Assembly: GCF_900496995.4 (NCBI RefSeq)
Contig: NC_044020.1
Location: forward strand, 13,100,001-13,164,000
Origin: Aquila chrysaetos chrysaetos
Taxonomy: Eukaryota > Chordata > Aves > Accipitriformes > Accipitridae
Direction of reading: 5' to 3'
DNA: 64,000 bases
Positions 62,890 to 64,000 of this stretch are shown here, piece by piece (positions within the stretch are counted from its first letter, which is position 1; every line of letters starts with the position of its first letter). The translations under genes were made by a program, and so were the position numbers. The notes under the pieces were generated by a model, which was not told the origin of the DNA, ran no database searches, and worked only from the letters and a program-made list of their open reading frames with translations.

Positions 62890-62972
62890 CTCAGGGTGAA
62901 ACGCATGGCAAGTGTCTGGCCGCCGCCTCAGCTTCTGGGACCGCATCCGTTCACACTTCACTGAAGCGTTAT
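62890..62972 (-). CDS. CACNA2D4: CACNA2D4, second-last coding exon
   Basis: 83 nt: two bases completing a Tyr codon, then 27 codons [20 protein letters not shown] and CHAFHPE. This closely matches the alpha2delta-4 C-terminal ectodomain (human pattern [20 protein letters not shown]..). NAS is an N-glycosylation sequon and the two cysteines belong to the disulphide-rich membrane-proximal part. The upstream intron boundary is AC|AT, not AG, see the intron entry. The protein is an extracellular auxiliary subunit that supports surface expression of Cav1 channels; in mammals it is needed at photoreceptor synapses. Confidence 0.93.
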
Positions 62973-63629
62973 GTGCGAGGCTGTTAAGGACACTGGCAGC
63001 AGCAGGTAGCAAAAAGGGGGACGAGCGCCACACAGACCCACGGGCCCCTGATGCAAGTCATCTAGGTGTAACTGCACAGCCTGGGAGACAGGGTGGGGAG
63101 GACAAGGGAAGGGCAGGTCACCCTGCATGGGCTGGAGATATCTCCAAGTGCTAGAAGGCGGCAAGGAATGATGGGCAGCTGAAAGTGGCCACAATGCATG
63201 GAGAGGGCTCAGCTTCATGGTGACAAGCTGCACCACATTGCCGCCCTTACGAGGAGCGAGGGATGAGGATCCAGCGGGGATGAGTTACGGAAGCACCTGG
63301 GAGCAGTGTTGGGGAGCCAGCCCAGCTGCACCCACCCCACCACTGACCCTTTCTTCTGGCCTGTCCCACCCTCACCCTTGTACAACGCATCTGGCAGCCT
63401 GGCCAGTGGAGGTGGGCTTCCTCCTGGGGGGGCTGGAAGGCAGAACCGTTACCTCCCCTCCACCGCACCGCAACCCTACCTGCTCCTTGTCTCTCCCCAG
63501 CTGTCCCACAAGTCGGGCCATGCCCCCACCCCTGTGGCAATTGCCCCAGGAGCATGTTTTCTACCCTAGCAAACATGGAGATCAAAGGGCCTGTGGAGCC
63601 GTGCATCCTGGCTGCTCATGGAAGGATAT
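62973..63629 (-). other. CACNA2D4: CACNA2D4 AT-AC intron (U12-type)
   Basis: 657 nt on the minus strand. The 5' end reads ATATCCTT, identical to the U12-type AT-AC donor consensus. Near the 3' end TCCTTAAC matches the U12 branch-site consensus TTCCTTRAC in all but its first base, with the branch A 11 nt from the terminal AC (..AACAGCCTCGCAC). Joining T at 63,630 with AT at 62,972-62,971 makes TAT (Tyr) and continues Asn-Ala-Ser-Val-Lys, exactly the family sequence EVKYNASVK. There is no GT donor that keeps the frame. Confidence 0.88.
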
Positions 63630-63742
63630 ATTTGACCTCTTTTGCATCCAGCAGGACAGGTGGGAAGACACTGCAGTCGCAGGCAGCATCCGTGATGAGG
63701 AGCAGCAGGTTACTGCTGGCAATCTGCTGTGCCACAAACATC
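63630..63742 (-). CDS. CACNA2D4: CACNA2D4, third-last coding exon
   Basis: 113 nt: one base completing the previous codon (expected Arg), 37 codons and one base of the Tyr codon. Encodes [20 protein letters not shown], then [17 protein letters not shown], a conserved alpha2delta segment (family pattern F..QQ...(S/T)NLL..V.D..CDCS.FPPVL..A.EVKY). Acceptor TTTTCTTGCAG|GATG is U2-type. The CDC pair lies in the delta-side ectodomain. Upstream exons are outside the window. Confidence 0.92.
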
Positions 63743-64000
63743 CTGCAAGAAAAGAGTGGGTGGGAGAAAGCACATCCCTCCTGCTGCAGCACCAGAGCAG
63801 CAGCCCCGGCATCACCTGGCCCACAGCAAAGAAATCCAAAGAAAACAGAGATCATTGGAAACTGGATGTCAGCAGAAAGCGGGAGAGACACAGCGAGCAG
63901 CTGTATGTACGGGGGAGGTGGCGTTAGCATACCTTTTTGGCCTCAGGAAGCTCCAAACTGGCTGAGATTTACAACTCCATGCTAGAAACAAAAGTCAAAA
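63743..64000 (-). other. CACNA2D4: CACNA2D4 intron, partial
   Basis: The pyrimidine-rich sequence TTTCTCCCACCCACTC then TTTTCTTGCAG immediately precedes the exon. The remaining 240 bp to the window edge show no exon in the frame expected for the preceding alpha2delta segment, so the upstream exon is outside. Confidence 0.7.

Noticed and set aside
62090-63930. CACNA2D3 as the identity of the minus-strand exons
   Set aside because: The paralogue shares the ENA..CGGA ending and exon layout, but the residues [14 protein letters not shown] and NAQDCGG and the position next to ADIPOR2 fit CACNA2D4 better.
63743-64000. A further upstream CACNA2D4 exon near the right edge (TTTGTTTCTAG...AAAAAG|GTATGC on the minus strand)
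   Set aside because: Although splice-like signals bracket a short segment, its translation does not resemble the alpha2delta sequence that should precede the MFVAQQ exon.

Overview
The window is vertebrate nuclear DNA and almost certainly from a bird. The coding sequence is nearly identical in architecture to ADIPOR2. Introns are compact, there is a CR1 LINE 3' end, and a long LTR of a kind I associate with neoavian genomes is present. It holds two convergent protein-coding genes. ADIPOR2 is complete on the + strand (CpG-island promoter near 7.4 kb, last poly(A) signal near 52.34 kb). The last three coding exons of CACNA2D4 are on the - strand (62,057-63,742), with the rest of that gene beyond the right edge. 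I know this gene order (ADIPOR2 next to CACNA2D4, with WNT5B upstream of ADIPOR2) from human chromosome 12p13.

Layout. 1-6.5 kb is intergenic DNA with old SINE relics, a foldback repeat and a pair of AATAAA signals. 6.7-7.96 kb is a strong CpG island holding ADIPOR2 exon 1, whose 3' edge is a clear donor at 7,530/7,531. A 23-kb intron leads to exon 2 at 30,485, which contains the start codon (30,553). Coding exons follow at 42,323, 44,330, 45,177, 46,437, 47,857 and 49,572, with a TAA stop at 49,701. Joined, they encode 386 residues, the same length as human ADIPOR2, with all reading-frame phases consistent. The 3' UTR has AATAAA signals at 50,156, 52,022 and 52,336. A solo LTR of 1,134 bp (52,847-53,980), flanked by the 5-bp duplication CTGGT, lies about 500 bp beyond the distal poly(A) signal. 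The stretch to about 60.9 kb contains an orphan CpG island (about 55.79-56.55 kb) and an E-box/CRE-like cluster, but no gene I can support.

The most notable feature is the intron between the second- and third-last seen exons of CACNA2D4. It reads as a minor-spliceosome (U12-type) AT-AC intron: donor ATATCCTT, branch site TCCTTAAC about 11 nt before the 3' end, and terminal AC. Only that splice restores the expected frame across the Tyr-Asn junction. No canonical GT donor fits.

The two proteins are not known to work together. ADIPOR2 is a seven-helix zinc-containing receptor/ceramidase for adiponectin; CACNA2D4 is an auxiliary, extracellular GPI-anchored subunit of voltage-gated calcium channels, best known from retina. 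Most open reading frames in the GC-rich parts (6.4-8 kb, 53-64 kb) are compositional artefacts.
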